A stretch of 64,000 nt of DNA from Arthrobacter sp. MYb214 (lineage in GTDB: Bacteria > Actinomycetota > Actinomycetes > Actinomycetales > Micrococcaceae), in assembly GCF_002979865.1 (NCBI RefSeq), contig NZ_PCPZ01000002.1:558001-622000 (forward strand), read 5' to 3'. The notes beneath the pieces are model-generated. The model was given only the letters and a program-made list of their open reading frames with translations. It was not told the origin of the DNA and ran no database searches. Both the position numbers and the translations under genes were made by a program. This document shows positions 45,356 through 55,158 of this stretch, in pieces; the first letter of the stretch is position 1; every line of letters starts with the position of its first letter.

Positions 45356-45961
45356 CTAGGCCGGGCGCGCTACCTTCAGCACGCGGAAGGCCTTGGCGGT
45401 CGCTTCGCGGGTGATCTTCCACTCCGAGGGAAGCTGCTCAACCAGCCACTTCTGCAAGGAGTCACTGCCAAGGTTCTTCTGCACCACCATCCAGGCCTCG
45501 CCGCCCGGGGCCAAACGCGGCAACCACAGCATCAGCAGCTCATGCAGGGCATCCTTGCCGATGCGAATGGGCGGGTTGGACCAGATGGTGTCGAATTCCA
45601 GGTTCGGATCCACGGATTCAGGAGTGCCGACAACAACGTTGGACAAGCCCAACGCCGTGGCGTTCAAGCGGGCCAGATCGATGGAACGCTCATTGACGTC
45701 GACGCCGTAGACCTCGGACTGCGGGGACTGCTCGGCAGCGGCCAAGGTGATGGGCCCCCAGCCGCACCCGATATCCAGGATGCGTCCGCGAGGGGCCGGC
45801 ACGTACTGCAGCAATACCGCTGTGCCCTTATCCAGCCCGGCAGGGGAGAAAATGCCGGAGGCCGTCTGCACTTTGCGCAGCGAGCCATTGAGCTCGACTT
45901 CGATGGTGCGACGTTCGTCTGCCGAGGCCGGGCTGGCGGTGAAGTAGTGATCCGAGGTCAT
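45356..45961 (-). CDS. Class I SAM-dependent methyltransferase, RsmC-like
   Basis: A 201-residue methyltransferase with SAM motif ILDIGCGWGPITLAAA and catalytic SNPPIRIG, the NPPxR/H pattern of guanine-N2 methyltransferases such as RsmC (16S rRNA). N-terminal SDHYFTASPAS and ASGIFSPAGLDKGTAVLL are typical of the RsmC C-terminal domain. It lacks the N-terminal half of E. coli RsmC. The ATG at 45961 has no clear ribosome site; TTG at 45967 is possible. Confidence 0.85.
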   Translation of the reverse strand: MTSDHYFTASPASADERRTIEVELNGSLRKVQTASGIFSPAGLDKGTAVLLQYVPAPRGRILDIGCGWGPITLAAAEQSPQSEVYGVDVNERSIDLARLNATALGLSNVVVGTPESVDPNLEFDTIWSNPPIRIGKDALHELLMLWLPRLAPGGEAWMVVQKNLGSDSLQKWLVEQLPSEWKITREATAKAFRVLKVARPA

Positions 45962-45967
45962 AGGCAA

Positions 45968-46380
45968 AGTTTATCGCCCAGTACGGTTACCCCAAAGAAC
46001 AGGGTCGCCAACGTGAGCAAAGCGATATAGGCACGACACGATATCACTGATAGAGTTTTCCCTATGACTTTGATTTTCGTCTAATACGTAATCCTCTTGG
46101 TTACCCGCGATTCCACGAGCTGGCCGTGCACTTCTTGCGCGCCCACCTGCATGAATCAGCAGACAGCAAAGTCATTTCCCCTTCTTGGCAGTTCTTCTTT
46201 TTGGAACCCCGCATTCGCCTTTGCTCACCGGTAACCATGCATTCACCTGTCTGCTCATAGACCTTTACTCCTTGCAAAGGACCACGAATGTTTGATGAAC
46301 CAACCGAAACTGAACGCGCCACGTCGCAAAGTGGGGCCCACCCGCACTATTCTGGAAAGCGAAGTACTTCTAAGGAGACC
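45968..46380. other. 413-bp region upstream of hflX
   Basis: No supported gene of normal size. A seven-codon frame ATGACTTTGATTTTCGTCTAA at 46064 could be a leader peptide. The hflX frame is open from 46288 but lacks a good start before 46381. The region is AT-richer than the flanks. Confidence 0.4.
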
Positions 46381-47949
46381 ATGACTAACTCCGAGTCACA
46401 CGAGCACGATTCGGCATCTATGGATGATGCCCAGATCCAGGCCGCCATCGATCGAATCCTCGCAGCCGACGATGCGCAGAGCCCGCAGGTCCAGCACTTC
46501 GGCGAAGAAGAGAGTTCCATCTTCGCCGGGCAAGCCTCTGCACTGAACCGTTTTTCCTCCGGCCTCACCCATTTCGACGGGGACCAGGAAGATTTGGACG
46601 ACCGCCGTGCGCTGCGCCGCGTCGCAGGCCTGTCCACGGAACTGGAAGACGTCACCGAAGTCGAGTACCGCCAGCTGCGCCTGGAACGCGTCGTGCTGGC
46701 TGGCATCTGGAGCGACGGCACCGTCACCGACGCCGAGAATTCTCTGCGTGAGCTCGCCGCTTTGGCAGAGACCGCCGGCTCGGAGGTCCTGGACGGGCTG
46801 GTGCAGCGTCGCAGCAAGCCGGACCCATCGACTTTCCTCGGCTCGGGCAAGGCTGAAGAGCTGCGCGGAATTGTTGCTTCCACTGGCGCCGATACCGTGG
46901 TTGTCGATGCAGAGCTGGCTCCTTCGCAGCGTCGCGCCTTGGAGGATATCGTCAAGGTCAAGGTGATCGACCGCACCAGCCTGATCCTGGATATCTTTGC
47001 GCAGCATGCCCAGTCGCGAGAGGGCAAGGCACAGGTTGAACTGGCCCAGCTCGAATACCTGCTGCCGCGCCTTCGCGGTTGGGGAGAATCGATGTCCCGC
47101 CAGGCCGGTGGCCGCGTGGGTGCCGCCGGTGGCGGTATCGGTTCGCGTGGACCGGGTGAAACCAAGATTGAAATGGACCGCCGCCGCATTCGCGACCGCA
47201 TGGCGAAGCTGCGCCGCGAGATCAAGGCCATGAAGCCTGCGCGCGAAGCCAAGCGTGCCAACCGCAAGCGCAATGAGGTTCCGGCCGTAGCCATTGCCGG
47301 CTACACCAACGCTGGCAAGTCATCGCTGCTTAACCGACTGACCAACGCCGGTGTGCTGGTGGAGAACGCGCTGTTCGCTACCCTGGACCCGACCGTTCGC
47401 CAGTCGGCGACCGAAGACGGGCTGACCTACACCCTGGCCGATACCGTGGGATTCGTTTCCAACCTTCCGACCCAGCTGGTGGAAGCCTTCCGTTCCACTT
47501 TGGAGGAAATCGCCGATTCGGATCTCATCCTGCACGTCGTTGACGGTTCCCATCCGGATCCCGAAGGGCAGATCCAGGCCGTGCGCACCGTGCTCGGCGA
47601 AGTCGACGCGTTGAACATCCCAGAGATCATCGTGGTGAATAAGGCTGATGTGGCTGATCCGTTCGTTATCGAACGCATCCGCAACAAGGAATCCAACACT
47701 GTGGTTGTCTCTGCGCATACCGGTGAAGGCATCCAGGAGCTGCTGGAAAAGATCAGTTCCTCGATTCCACGCCCCGGAGTCCAGCTTGAGGTACTCATTC
47801 CCTACAACCGGGGGGATTTGATCGCCAAGCTGCACCAGAGCGAATCCGAGATCCTGGAAAGCGAACACCTGGAGGAGGGCACCCGGCTGATCGTCAAGGT
47901 GCGCGATTCCTTTGCTGCAGAGTTGGAGACCTTCAACCTTCATGGATAA
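46381..47949 (+). CDS. hflX: GTPase HflX
   Basis: A 522-residue ribosome-associated GTPase. The N-terminal HflX domain contains DPSTFLGSGKAEEL and GRVGAAGGGIGSRGPGETKIEMDRR; the G domain has GYTNAGKSSLLNRL, DTVGFVSNLP and NKAD. It splits stalled ribosomes under stress in other bacteria. TAAGGAG precedes the ATG at 46381. A 100-residue acidic N-terminal extension is usual in actinobacteria. The helicase gene overlaps its last eight bases. Confidence 0.95.
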   Translation: MTNSESHEHDSASMDDAQIQAAIDRILAADDAQSPQVQHFGEEESSIFAGQASALNRFSSGLTHFDGDQEDLDDRRALRRVAGLSTELEDVTEVEYRQLRLERVVLAGIWSDGTVTDAENSLRELAALAETAGSEVLDGLVQRRSKPDPSTFLGSGKAEELRGIVASTGADTVVVDAELAPSQRRALEDIVKVKVIDRTSLILDIFAQHAQSREGKAQVELAQLEYLLPRLRGWGESMSRQAGGRVGAAGGGIGSRGPGETKIEMDRRRIRDRMAKLRREIKAMKPAREAKRANRKRNEVPAVAIAGYTNAGKSSLLNRLTNAGVLVENALFATLDPTVRQSATEDGLTYTLADTVGFVSNLPTQLVEAFRSTLEEIADSDLILHVVDGSHPDPEGQIQAVRTVLGEVDALNIPEIIVVNKADVADPFVIERIRNKESNTVVVSAHTGEGIQELLEKISSSIPRPGVQLEVLIPYNRGDLIAKLHQSESEILESEHLEEGTRLIVKVRDSFAAELETFNLHG

Positions 47950-49939
47950 GCAAGAGCAGGCCCTGGGGCTCCTGGAGGCCGCGGTCACTTCCATGGGCGG
48001 CGCCATGCGCACCGGCCAGCAGGAAATGGTCAAGCACGTGGTCAGCGCGTTGGAAGACGAAAAGCATTTGCTGGTGCAGGCCGGTACCGGAACGGGCAAG
48101 TCCATGGGTTACCTGATTCCGGCACTGGCCCACGCGCAAACCAGCGCCAAGCCAGTGATCGTCTCCACCGCGACATTGGCGCTGCAATCGCAGATTGTCG
48201 GCCGTGACGTACCGCGATTACTCGACTCGCTCAAGGGCAAGCTCTCGCGCCCGATGGATGTCGCGCTGCTCAAGGGGCGCTCGAACTACCTGTGCCAGTA
48301 CAAGCTCGGCGGCGGATACCCGGATGACGAAGGCACTCTTTTTTCCATGGACGAGCCGGCAATACCTGCCGGCACCACTTACTCGCCGCTGGCTAGCGAA
48401 GTAATGAAACTGCGTGAATGGGCCGAAGAGACCGACACGGGTGACCGCGATGAACTGGTGCCCGGGGTTAGTGACAAGGCTTGGAAGCAGGTCTCGGTTT
48501 CGGCCATGGAGTGCCTCGGCTCGCAGAAGTGCCCGATGGCGGACGAATGCTTCTCGGAAATGGCGCGTGCCCGTGCCGCCGAGTCCGACGTGGTCATTAC
48601 GAACCATGCGTTGCTGGCGGTTTCGGCCTTCGAGGGGCTTTCGGTTCTCCCGGACTTCGAAGTAGCGATCATCGATGAGGCCCACGAACTGCAAGATCGC
48701 GTGACCAGCTCGGTTTCGGGCGCGCTCTCCTCGCGCATGGTGCTTACCGCCGCTGGCGGTGCCAAGCGCCATTGCGGTATCAATGCGGATGAGATGGTCA
48801 AGGCCGCAAACCGCCTGGAAAAGTCGTTGACCGGGTTGCCGACAGGCTTGCTGGAACATGGTCTGCGCGAAGACATGGGCATTGCCCTGAACGACATCGT
48901 GGAGCAGGCCCGGCTGGCTCTGGCGCTGTCCAAGCCCGAAGCCAATGCACCGGCCGATGGCGGCCGCCAGACTGCCCGCTCCCAGCTGCAGGCAGTGATG
49001 GATGATGCGATTCGCATGCTCGAATCCGAAGAACGCCGCGAGGTCCTGTACACCACCCGTCCGCGGGAGTTTGTCGAAGGCCGGGGCTACGTCGAGGCCG
49101 ATGAGAGCCAGCCTGCAACCTTGAACGTGGCACCGTTGTCGGTGGCCGGCAAGTTGCGCGAGGGCCTCTTCGACGGGCGCACGGTCGTATTGACCAGCGC
49201 CACCTTGGCCATTGGCTCGCAGTTCGACTCGGTAGCAGGCTCCTTGGGCCTGATGGGCGCCGGCGCTCCATCATGGACCGGCGTAGATGTTGGCAGCCCT
49301 TTCGATTACCCCAAGCAGGGCATCCTCTACGTGGCCAAGCACCTGCCCAAGCCAGGACGCCAACTGGCGGCGGAGACGCTGGATGAGATCGAAGATCTCA
49401 TCAAGGCCTCCGGTGGCGGCGCCTTGGCGCTGTTCACTTCCAAGCGTTCCGCCGAGGAAGCGGCAAGCATCTTGCGCGAGCGCCTGGACGTGGAAATCTT
49501 GTGCCAGGGTGAAGCCAGCATGAAGTCGTTGGTCGAACAGTTCAGCAGCGAACGCGACACCTGCCTGTTTGGAACCATGACCTTGTGGCAGGGCGTGGAC
49601 GTGCCGGGCGATTCTTGCCGGCTGGTCATCATCGACAAGATTCCTTTCCCGCGCCCGGATGATCCTATCTCCAAGGCCCGTTCCGAGGACGTGGCCAAGC
49701 ATGGCGGAAATGGCTTCATGCAGGTTGCCGCCACCCATGCGGCGATTCGTCTGGCCCAGGGTGCTGGGCGCTTGATTCGTTCGGTCGGGGATAAGGGCGT
49801 TGTGGCGATCCTTGATTCGCGCATGGCCACGGCGCGGTATGGCAGCTTCTTGAAAGCTACCCTGCCTCCGATGTGGCCGACTGTCGATAAGAAGGTCATC
49901 ACTGGTGTTCTCAAGCGATTGAACCCGGGCGGGAAGTAG
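47942..49939 (+). CDS. ATP-dependent DNA helicase, DinG/XPD-like (YoaA type)
   Basis: A 665-residue superfamily 2 helicase. Walker A is AGTGTGKSMGYLIPAL near residue 44, the DEAH box is IIDEAHELQD near 245, and motif VI is RLAQGAGRLIRS. Four cysteines (YLCQYK, ECLGSQKC, DEC) between motifs Ia and II are placed as in Fe-S cluster helicases. It probably unwinds damaged DNA or R-loops. Start overlaps the hflX end, so translation is coupled. Confidence 0.9.
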   Translation: MDKQEQALGLLEAAVTSMGGAMRTGQQEMVKHVVSALEDEKHLLVQAGTGTGKSMGYLIPALAHAQTSAKPVIVSTATLALQSQIVGRDVPRLLDSLKGKLSRPMDVALLKGRSNYLCQYKLGGGYPDDEGTLFSMDEPAIPAGTTYSPLASEVMKLREWAEETDTGDRDELVPGVSDKAWKQVSVSAMECLGSQKCPMADECFSEMARARAAESDVVITNHALLAVSAFEGLSVLPDFEVAIIDEAHELQDRVTSSVSGALSSRMVLTAAGGAKRHCGINADEMVKAANRLEKSLTGLPTGLLEHGLREDMGIALNDIVEQARLALALSKPEANAPADGGRQTARSQLQAVMDDAIRMLESEERREVLYTTRPREFVEGRGYVEADESQPATLNVAPLSVAGKLREGLFDGRTVVLTSATLAIGSQFDSVAGSLGLMGAGAPSWTGVDVGSPFDYPKQGILYVAKHLPKPGRQLAAETLDEIEDLIKASGGGALALFTSKRSAEEAASILRERLDVEILCQGEASMKSLVEQFSSERDTCLFGTMTLWQGVDVPGDSCRLVIIDKIPFPRPDDPISKARSEDVAKHGGNGFMQVAATHAAIRLAQGAGRLIRSVGDKGVVAILDSRMATARYGSFLKATLPPMWPTVDKKVITGVLKRLNPGGK

Positions 49940-49954
49940 CCGCAACCAGAATAT

Positions 49955-49988
49955 GAACTTGAGCTGTCCTTCGGGACAGCTCAAGTTC
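49955..49988 (+). terminator. Intrinsic terminator of the hflX-helicase operon
   Basis: Perfect 15-bp stem GAACTTGAGCTGTCC with a TTCG tetraloop and TTT after it. Confidence 0.9.
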
Positions 49989-50068
49989 TTTAACCGGTAC
50001 CAGCATGATGCTTCCAGATGCACTAAGGTCTGTGACAAGAACTGATGAAGCTCGAATCGGAAGGCACC

Positions 50069-51124
50069 ATGGAGTCCATGCAGGAATTGGCGCACCAAGC
50101 CGCGATCGACACCCACCAGCGGTTCGGGCATCGCCTCATGGGGTTGCCCGGAACGTGGATTGGACAGAGCTACAGCAAAGCGCATCGGTTGCGCGACGGA
50201 AGCATGCTCAGCAATCTCAATGGTTTCGCGCACCCGCTTGCGGAGTGGAACTATTGGTGGCAGGCGCACTATCTGGATGCCATCATCGATGAGGGCCGAT
50301 CGTACTGGGACGAAGGCAATGAACACCGGGCGCGCGAAGCGCTTGCCCGGGCCAACGGCCTATTGCGCGGCATTCGAATTCGAAACTTCGGGATCTTGCC
50401 CAACTACTTCTTCGACGACATGGCTTGGCTTGCTCTGGCCAGCGGCCGCCTGTCAAAGTTCACGCAGCTGGCGACGGGGCACAAGAGCCGTCCTGCCGAG
50501 GCGGCAGTTCGGACGCTGGGACGGCAGCTCCATGCCGGCATGGATGGGGTGCTGGACGGCGGCCTGTACTGGTCCAGAAAGCGGGATTTCAAGAACACGC
50601 CAGCCAACGCGCCGGCGGCACTGTTCTTTGCCCGTACCGGGGAGATAGAGACCGCGCGAGAGCTTCTCCAGTGGCTGGAAAAGAATCTGTTCAGCGTGGA
50701 GCGAGGACTGTATCTGGACGGACTTCGGTTGACCACGCAGGGACACGCCGTGGAACCAGCGGTCTACACCTATAACCAGGGCCTGGTGCTCGGGGCATTG
50801 CTTGAGCTTGGCGAGCCTGCTGATCTGGCTCACGCTAAAGTACTGATCGATGCCACCACGAAATCGCTGTCAACTGTTGCCGGGGTCCTCTCGTTCAACA
50901 GCGGGGGAGACGGCAACCTGTTCGCGGGGATACTCTGCCGATATCTGGCCCTCGCCGGTAATGATGTCCGCTTGGAAGCCCGGAGCCGGGAGCAGGCCAG
51001 GAGGCTGGTCATGGCAACGGCGCGCCATCTGGCTGACCAGGAACCACGCCGGCTTTCGGCGGCAATCCAACGCTGGATGATCTTCTCGGCGGCCGCTCAA
51101 TTCGAGTTGAACGCCGGCCAATAG
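50069..51124 (+). CDS. Glycoside hydrolase family 76-like protein
   Basis: A 351-residue (alpha/alpha)6-barrel type protein. It has the GH76 catalytic aspartate pair D116-D117 in YFFDDMAWLAL, plus GGLYWSRKRDFKNTPANAPAALF and YTYNQGLVLGAL. GH76 enzymes include alpha-1,6-mannanases, but this protein lacks any signal peptide and so should be cytoplasmic. The ATG at 50069 follows GGAAGG; an ATG eight codons upstream is possible. Confidence 0.82.
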   Translation: MESMQELAHQAAIDTHQRFGHRLMGLPGTWIGQSYSKAHRLRDGSMLSNLNGFAHPLAEWNYWWQAHYLDAIIDEGRSYWDEGNEHRAREALARANGLLRGIRIRNFGILPNYFFDDMAWLALASGRLSKFTQLATGHKSRPAEAAVRTLGRQLHAGMDGVLDGGLYWSRKRDFKNTPANAPAALFFARTGEIETARELLQWLEKNLFSVERGLYLDGLRLTTQGHAVEPAVYTYNQGLVLGALLELGEPADLAHAKVLIDATTKSLSTVAGVLSFNSGGDGNLFAGILCRYLALAGNDVRLEARSREQARRLVMATARHLADQEPRRLSAAIQRWMIFSAAAQFELNAGQ

Positions 51125-51139
51125 CGGGTTAAACGAGAA

Positions 51140-51166
51140 TTGCGCTGGTGCCAAGCACCAGCGCAA
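51140..51166. terminator. Bidirectional terminator
   Basis: Perfect 11-bp stem TTGCGCTGGTG with loop CCAAG between the convergent GH76 gene and lexA. Confidence 0.85.
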
Positions 51167-51180
51167 TGACCGTACGTATT

Positions 51181-51900
51181 CTAGAGCGAGCGCATCACCG
51201 AGACGACGCGTCCCATGATCGTTGCGGCATCACCCAAAATTGGTTCGTAGCGCGAGTTCTGCGGAAGCAGCCAGGTATGCCCGTCACGCTGCCGGAAAGT
51301 CTTTACCGTGGCTTCTTCATCGAGCAGGGCAGCTACGATGTCGCCGTTGTCCGCCGTCTGCTGGCGGCGGACAACTACCCAGTCGCCATCGCAAATCGCA
51401 GCGTCAACCATTGAATCGCCGGAAACCTTGAGCATGAACAGTTCGCCGTGGCCTACGAGCTGACGAGGCAACGAGAAAACATCTTCGACGGACTGTTCGG
51501 CAAGGATCGGACCGCCGGCAGCGATACGGCCAACCAGGGGAACCATGGTGGTGTCAGCGGAAGTGCTCAATTCAATGATCTTGGCGTCTTCGCTGGCATC
51601 TGGCTCGACCGGCTTCGAAACTTCGGCCTTCTCGGCGTCTTCGGCCAGCTGCAGAGGCAGCAGGATTTCCATTGCGCGCGGACGGCGTGGATCTCGACGG
51701 ATATAGCCGAGCTTTTCCAGCTGGCTCAGCTGGTGGGTGACGCTCGAAAGGCTCTTGAGCCCCACTGCGTCACCAATCTCACGCATCGATGGTGGATAAC
51801 CGTTCTTGCCGATTGACCGCTGGATCGTCTCCAGGATCTTCTTTTGGCGAATCGTCAGCGAACGTGCATTCGATCGGGGAGTGCGTTGTGAAGCTGACAT
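51181..51900 (-). CDS. lexA: SOS repressor LexA
   Basis: A 239-residue LexA. The N-terminal winged helix ([24 protein letters not shown]) binds DNA; the Ala-Gly cleavage site is in RIAAGGPI, the serine nucleophile in [11 protein letters not shown] and the lysine in EEATVKTF. It represses recA and other genes until RecA triggers self-cleavage. It is divergent from the LysM SOS gene. Confidence 0.97.
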   Translation of the reverse strand: MSASQRTPRSNARSLTIRQKKILETIQRSIGKNGYPPSMREIGDAVGLKSLSSVTHQLSQLEKLGYIRRDPRRPRAMEILLPLQLAEDAEKAEVSKPVEPDASEDAKIIELSTSADTTMVPLVGRIAAGGPILAEQSVEDVFSLPRQLVGHGELFMLKVSGDSMVDAAICDGDWVVVRRQQTADNGDIVAALLDEEATVKTFRQRDGHTWLLPQNSRYEPILGDAATIMGRVVSVMRSL

Positions 51901-52158
51901 GAGATTTTGCCTTCCCTAGCAATCATTCGAAAGTTCGTAAGTCCAAACTGTCGGCGCTAGATGGTGAGATGTTTTCATTGCTCGTCTACTTCGAAATCTT
52001 AGTAGATAAGCGAGCTTCTTTCAAAGATTTGTTCGAAAACTTCTGGACAAGTTCCGCAAACCTCTGTTAGAACAGATATACGAGGTTCGAACAAGTTTTC
52101 GAATCTACGCTTTCGAATACAAATTCGCATCACTTGAATTTCTTGAGGAGACAAAGTC
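51901..52158. promoter_or_regulatory. Divergent lexA / LysM-gene control region
   Basis: 258 bp of AT-rich DNA containing several TTCGAA and TTCG elements. The best LexA site is TCGAACAAGTTTTCGA at 52087-52102; a weaker one is at 52113. Confidence 0.7.
52087..52102 (+). promoter_or_regulatory. LexA-binding SOS box
   Basis: TCGAACAAGTTTTCGA differs from TCGAAC-N4-GTTCGA at one position. It lies 57 bp before the LysM gene and would also serve lexA autoregulation. Confidence 0.7.
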
Positions 52159-52512
52159 ATGGCAACCGTCGCACTTGACTCAAATCAGACCCAGGCACCA
52201 CTGAAGATCCGCATCAACCGTCGCGGATGGGCCGTGCTTGTGGGTATGCCCATTTTCGCACTCACCATCGCCGCAGCTTTCTTCATCTCCATGTTTGCCT
52301 CTGACGCGCATGCCGCAGCTGATACTCCTGTTGGAGTCGGAACCGTTGATGTCACCGTTATTCCAGGGGATACGCTGTGGAGCCTGGCCCGGGATTACGC
52401 CACCGGTTACGACGTGACCTCGGCAGTGGGCCACATCGCCGAACTCAATGCCCTGACCGGCAGTGAAATCCAGGTTGGCGAAACCTTGTCGATTCCGGTC
52501 CTTGCCGGCTAG
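52159..52512 (+). CDS. LysM domain membrane protein, probable SOS cell-division inhibitor
   Basis: A 117-residue protein with one membrane segment (about residues 25-47) and an extracytoplasmic LysM domain (VIPGDTLWSLARDYATG ... IQVGETLSIP). It is divergent from lexA behind an SOS box, the same arrangement as mycobacterial Rv2719c/ChiZ and Bacillus YneA, which delay division after DNA damage. Sequence identity is not claimed; role is inferred from layout and domain. TGAGGAG precedes the ATG. Confidence 0.85.
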   Translation: MATVALDSNQTQAPLKIRINRRGWAVLVGMPIFALTIAAAFFISMFASDAHAAADTPVGVGTVDVTVIPGDTLWSLARDYATGYDVTSAVGHIAELNALTGSEIQVGETLSIPVLAG

Positions 52513-52593
52513 CTTCCCCAGCCTGCTTCGAGTTTGTTACCTGTGGCCGTAGCGGATTCACCGGCAGGCGCGCTGCGCACGTAGACTTGATGC

Positions 52594-53700
52594 GTGAATG
52601 ACCGCAGTGAACTTTTGAGTCAGCTGCCCTTGCGTGAGAATCTCCGCGGGCTATCCCCTTATGGCGCACCACAAATTGACGTGCCCATCCAGCTGAACGT
52701 CAACGAGAACACCCATCCGTTGCCACCGACAGTCGTCGATGCCATTGCACAAGAGGTGGCCAAGGCGGCGGCAACGTTGAACCGGTATCCGGACCGCGAG
52801 TTCACCGAGCTTCGCGAACTCCTAGCCGATTACCTCGGCCACTCGCTCACCAAGGACAATATCTGGGCCGCTAACGGTTCCAATGAAATCCTGCAGCAAA
52901 TCCTGCAAGCCTTTGGCGGCCCCGGCCGTGCCGTGATGAGCTTCGGCCCAACCTACTCCATGTACCCGCTGCTTGCCAGTGGTACTGACACGAAATATAT
53001 CGCCGGTGAACGCGCCGCAGATTTCACGTTGTCCGCCGATTCCGCAGCCGCACAGGTTCGCGAGCACAAGCCGAACATCGTTTTCCTCTGCTCTCCGAAT
53101 AACCCCACCGGCACGGCCCTTGGCCTGGACGTCATCACCGCGGTATATGAAGCCATGAGCGAGCATAACGGCATGGTGATCGTGGATGAGGCGTACGCCG
53201 AGTTCTCCTTGGCCAGCACCACCTCGGCGCTGAGCCTGCTCGAAGGCCGCCAGCGGCTGATTGTCTCGCGCACCATGTCCAAGGCTTTCGGCCTGGCCGG
53301 TGCGCGCGTAGGCTACCTGGCCGCTGCGCCAGAAGTCACCGATGCCATCCGCTTGGTGCGACTGCCGTACCACCTGTCGGCAGTGACCCAGGCAACCGCC
53401 ATCGCGGCCTTGAAGAACATCGAGTTGCTGTTGGCCCAGGTCGAGGACATCAAGTCCCAGCGGGACCGCATCGTCGCGCGCCTGAAGGAACTTGGCCTCA
53501 AGCCATCGGTCTCCGACTCCAACTTCGTCTTCTTCGGTGGCGTCGAAGACCCCCACAAGATTTGGGAAGGCCTGTTGGAAGCCGGCATCATCATCCGCGA
53601 CAATGGAATCCCGGGAACCTTGCGTGTTACGGCAGGAACCGAATCGGAAACCACAGCCTTCTTGGAACGACTTGCCGAACTGCTCGGCTCGCAGAAGTAA
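52594..53700 (+). CDS. hisC: Histidinol-phosphate aminotransferase
   Basis: A 368-residue PLP aminotransferase. Visible motifs are [34 protein letters not shown] and the PLP lysine in [16 protein letters not shown]. It starts with GTG and heads the hisC-hisB-hisH-priA operon. Confidence 0.94.
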   Translation: MNDRSELLSQLPLRENLRGLSPYGAPQIDVPIQLNVNENTHPLPPTVVDAIAQEVAKAAATLNRYPDREFTELRELLADYLGHSLTKDNIWAANGSNEILQQILQAFGGPGRAVMSFGPTYSMYPLLASGTDTKYIAGERAADFTLSADSAAAQVREHKPNIVFLCSPNNPTGTALGLDVITAVYEAMSEHNGMVIVDEAYAEFSLASTTSALSLLEGRQRLIVSRTMSKAFGLAGARVGYLAAAPEVTDAIRLVRLPYHLSAVTQATAIAALKNIELLLAQVEDIKSQRDRIVARLKELGLKPSVSDSNFVFFGGVEDPHKIWEGLLEAGIIIRDNGIPGTLRVTAGTESETTAFLERLAELLGSQK

Positions 53701-53722
53701 TCAAAGACAAGCGAAGGAAGAC

Positions 53723-54343
53723 ATGTCTGCCGAATTGATTGGCGCACGTCGCGCCCGCATGGAACGCGTGACCAGCGAATCGTCCGTATTCGTTGAACTG
53801 GACCTCGATGGCACCGGTGTCTCTGAGATCAGCACCTCGGTGCCGTTCTACGACCACATGCTGACTGCGCTATCCAAGCATTCGCTCATCGATCTCACCG
53901 TGCGTGCAACCGGCGATACCCACATCGACGTTCACCACACCGTCGAGGACACCGCGATCACCATTGGCGAAGTACTGCGCGTGGCACTGGGCAACAAGGC
54001 CGGCATCCGCCGTTTCGGCACCTCCTACGCTCCACTGGACGAAGCCCTGTCCCGTTCGGTAGTCGATGTGTCGGGCCGGCCATACCTCGTGCACTCCGGC
54101 GAGCCTGCGGGCCAGGAATACCACCTGATCGGTGGTCACTTCACCGGTTCGATGACCCGTCACGTCTTCGAAGCCATCACTTTCCACGCACAGATCTGTG
54201 CTCACATCGAGGTGCTCTCGGGTCGCGACCCGCACCACATCGTTGAAGCGCAGTTCAAGTCCTTCGCGCGCGCATTGCGCGAAGCGGTAGAGCGCGATGA
54301 GCGCATGGGCGACAAGATCCCATCCACGAAGGGTGCACTGTAA
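53723..54343 (+). CDS. hisB: Imidazoleglycerol-phosphate dehydratase
   Basis: A 206-residue enzyme; manganese-binding histidine motifs are [24 protein letters not shown] and the repeat [15 protein letters not shown] with [12 protein letters not shown]. Monofunctional as usual outside enterobacteria. hisH begins at the very next base. Confidence 0.96.
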   Translation: MSAELIGARRARMERVTSESSVFVELDLDGTGVSEISTSVPFYDHMLTALSKHSLIDLTVRATGDTHIDVHHTVEDTAITIGEVLRVALGNKAGIRRFGTSYAPLDEALSRSVVDVSGRPYLVHSGEPAGQEYHLIGGHFTGSMTRHVFEAITFHAQICAHIEVLSGRDPHHIVEAQFKSFARALREAVERDERMGDKIPSTKGAL

Positions 54344-54979
54344 GTGGAAAAGAAAACAGTAGTTGTCCTGGATTATGGTTCCGGCAACGTCCGCTCCGCT
54401 GTGCGCGCTTTGGAAGCCGCCGGCGCCGAAGTGGAACTGACCGCAGATCCGAAGAAGATCGTGGCCGCCGACGGCCTGGTAGTCCCCGGTGTTGGCGCCT
54501 ACGCCTCGGTCATGGAGCAGCTGGCCAAAACCGGTTCCCTGCGCTGGATCGGTCGCCGCATTGCCGGGGGCCTGCCGGTTTTGGGTATCTGCGTGGGACA
54601 CCAGGTCTTCTTTGAAGAAGGCGTGGAACACGGTGTGAAAACCGAAGGCATTGGCGAATGGCCGGGCAAGGTTGAACGCCTGCAGTCAGATGTCATCCCG
54701 CACATGGGCTGGAACACGGTACGCCCGCCGGAGGGATCCAAGCTGTTCGCCGGCATCGAGGGTGAACGATTCTACTTCGTGCACTCCTACGCTGTTCAGA
54801 AGTGGGAATTCGACGTAACGCAGCCAGCGATGACCCCGCCACAGGTGACCTGGTCGACGCACGGAACGCCCTTCGTGGCCGCCGTCGAGAACGGCCCGCT
54901 ATCGGCAGTGCAGTTCCACCCGGAGAAGTCCGGGGACGCTGGCGCGCAGCTGCTTCGCAATTGGTTGGGGACGCTCTAG
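54344..54979 (+). CDS. hisH: Imidazole glycerol phosphate synthase, glutaminase subunit
   Basis: A 211-residue class I glutamine amidotransferase. The nucleophile is in [11 protein letters not shown] and the His-Glu pair in [12 protein letters not shown]. It supplies ammonia to HisF, which is not encoded in this window. GTG start immediately after hisB. Confidence 0.96.
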   Translation: MEKKTVVVLDYGSGNVRSAVRALEAAGAEVELTADPKKIVAADGLVVPGVGAYASVMEQLAKTGSLRWIGRRIAGGLPVLGICVGHQVFFEEGVEHGVKTEGIGEWPGKVERLQSDVIPHMGWNTVRPPEGSKLFAGIEGERFYFVHSYAVQKWEFDVTQPAMTPPQVTWSTHGTPFVAAVENGPLSAVQFHPEKSGDAGAQLLRNWLGTL

Positions 54980-54981
54980 GC

Positions 54982-55131
54982 ATGTGGACCCTTATTCTGG
55001 GCGTTGTCGGGGCCTTCCTGATTGGCGGAGCCATTTCGCTGAAGAGCCAGAAGGCCCATATCTCATGGATCATCGCGCTGTGGGTACTTGCAGGCCTGAG
55101 CCTGATCGCAGCCTGGTCCTTGACCTACTAA
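54982..55131 (+). CDS. Small membrane protein between hisH and priA
   Basis: A 49-residue protein with two hydrophobic segments (WTLILGVVGAFLIGGAIS and HISWIIALWVLAGLSLIAAW). ATG two bases after the hisH stop, so probably coupled. No function known. Confidence 0.65.
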   Translation: MWTLILGVVGAFLIGGAISLKSQKAHISWIIALWVLAGLSLIAAWSLTY

Positions 55132-55158
55132 TCACACTACTTCTTCACTAAGGACATC

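Noticed and set aside
46101-46322. 73-codon reverse-strand frame upstream of hflX
   Set aside because: No ribosome site, no domain and unusual composition; probably chance.
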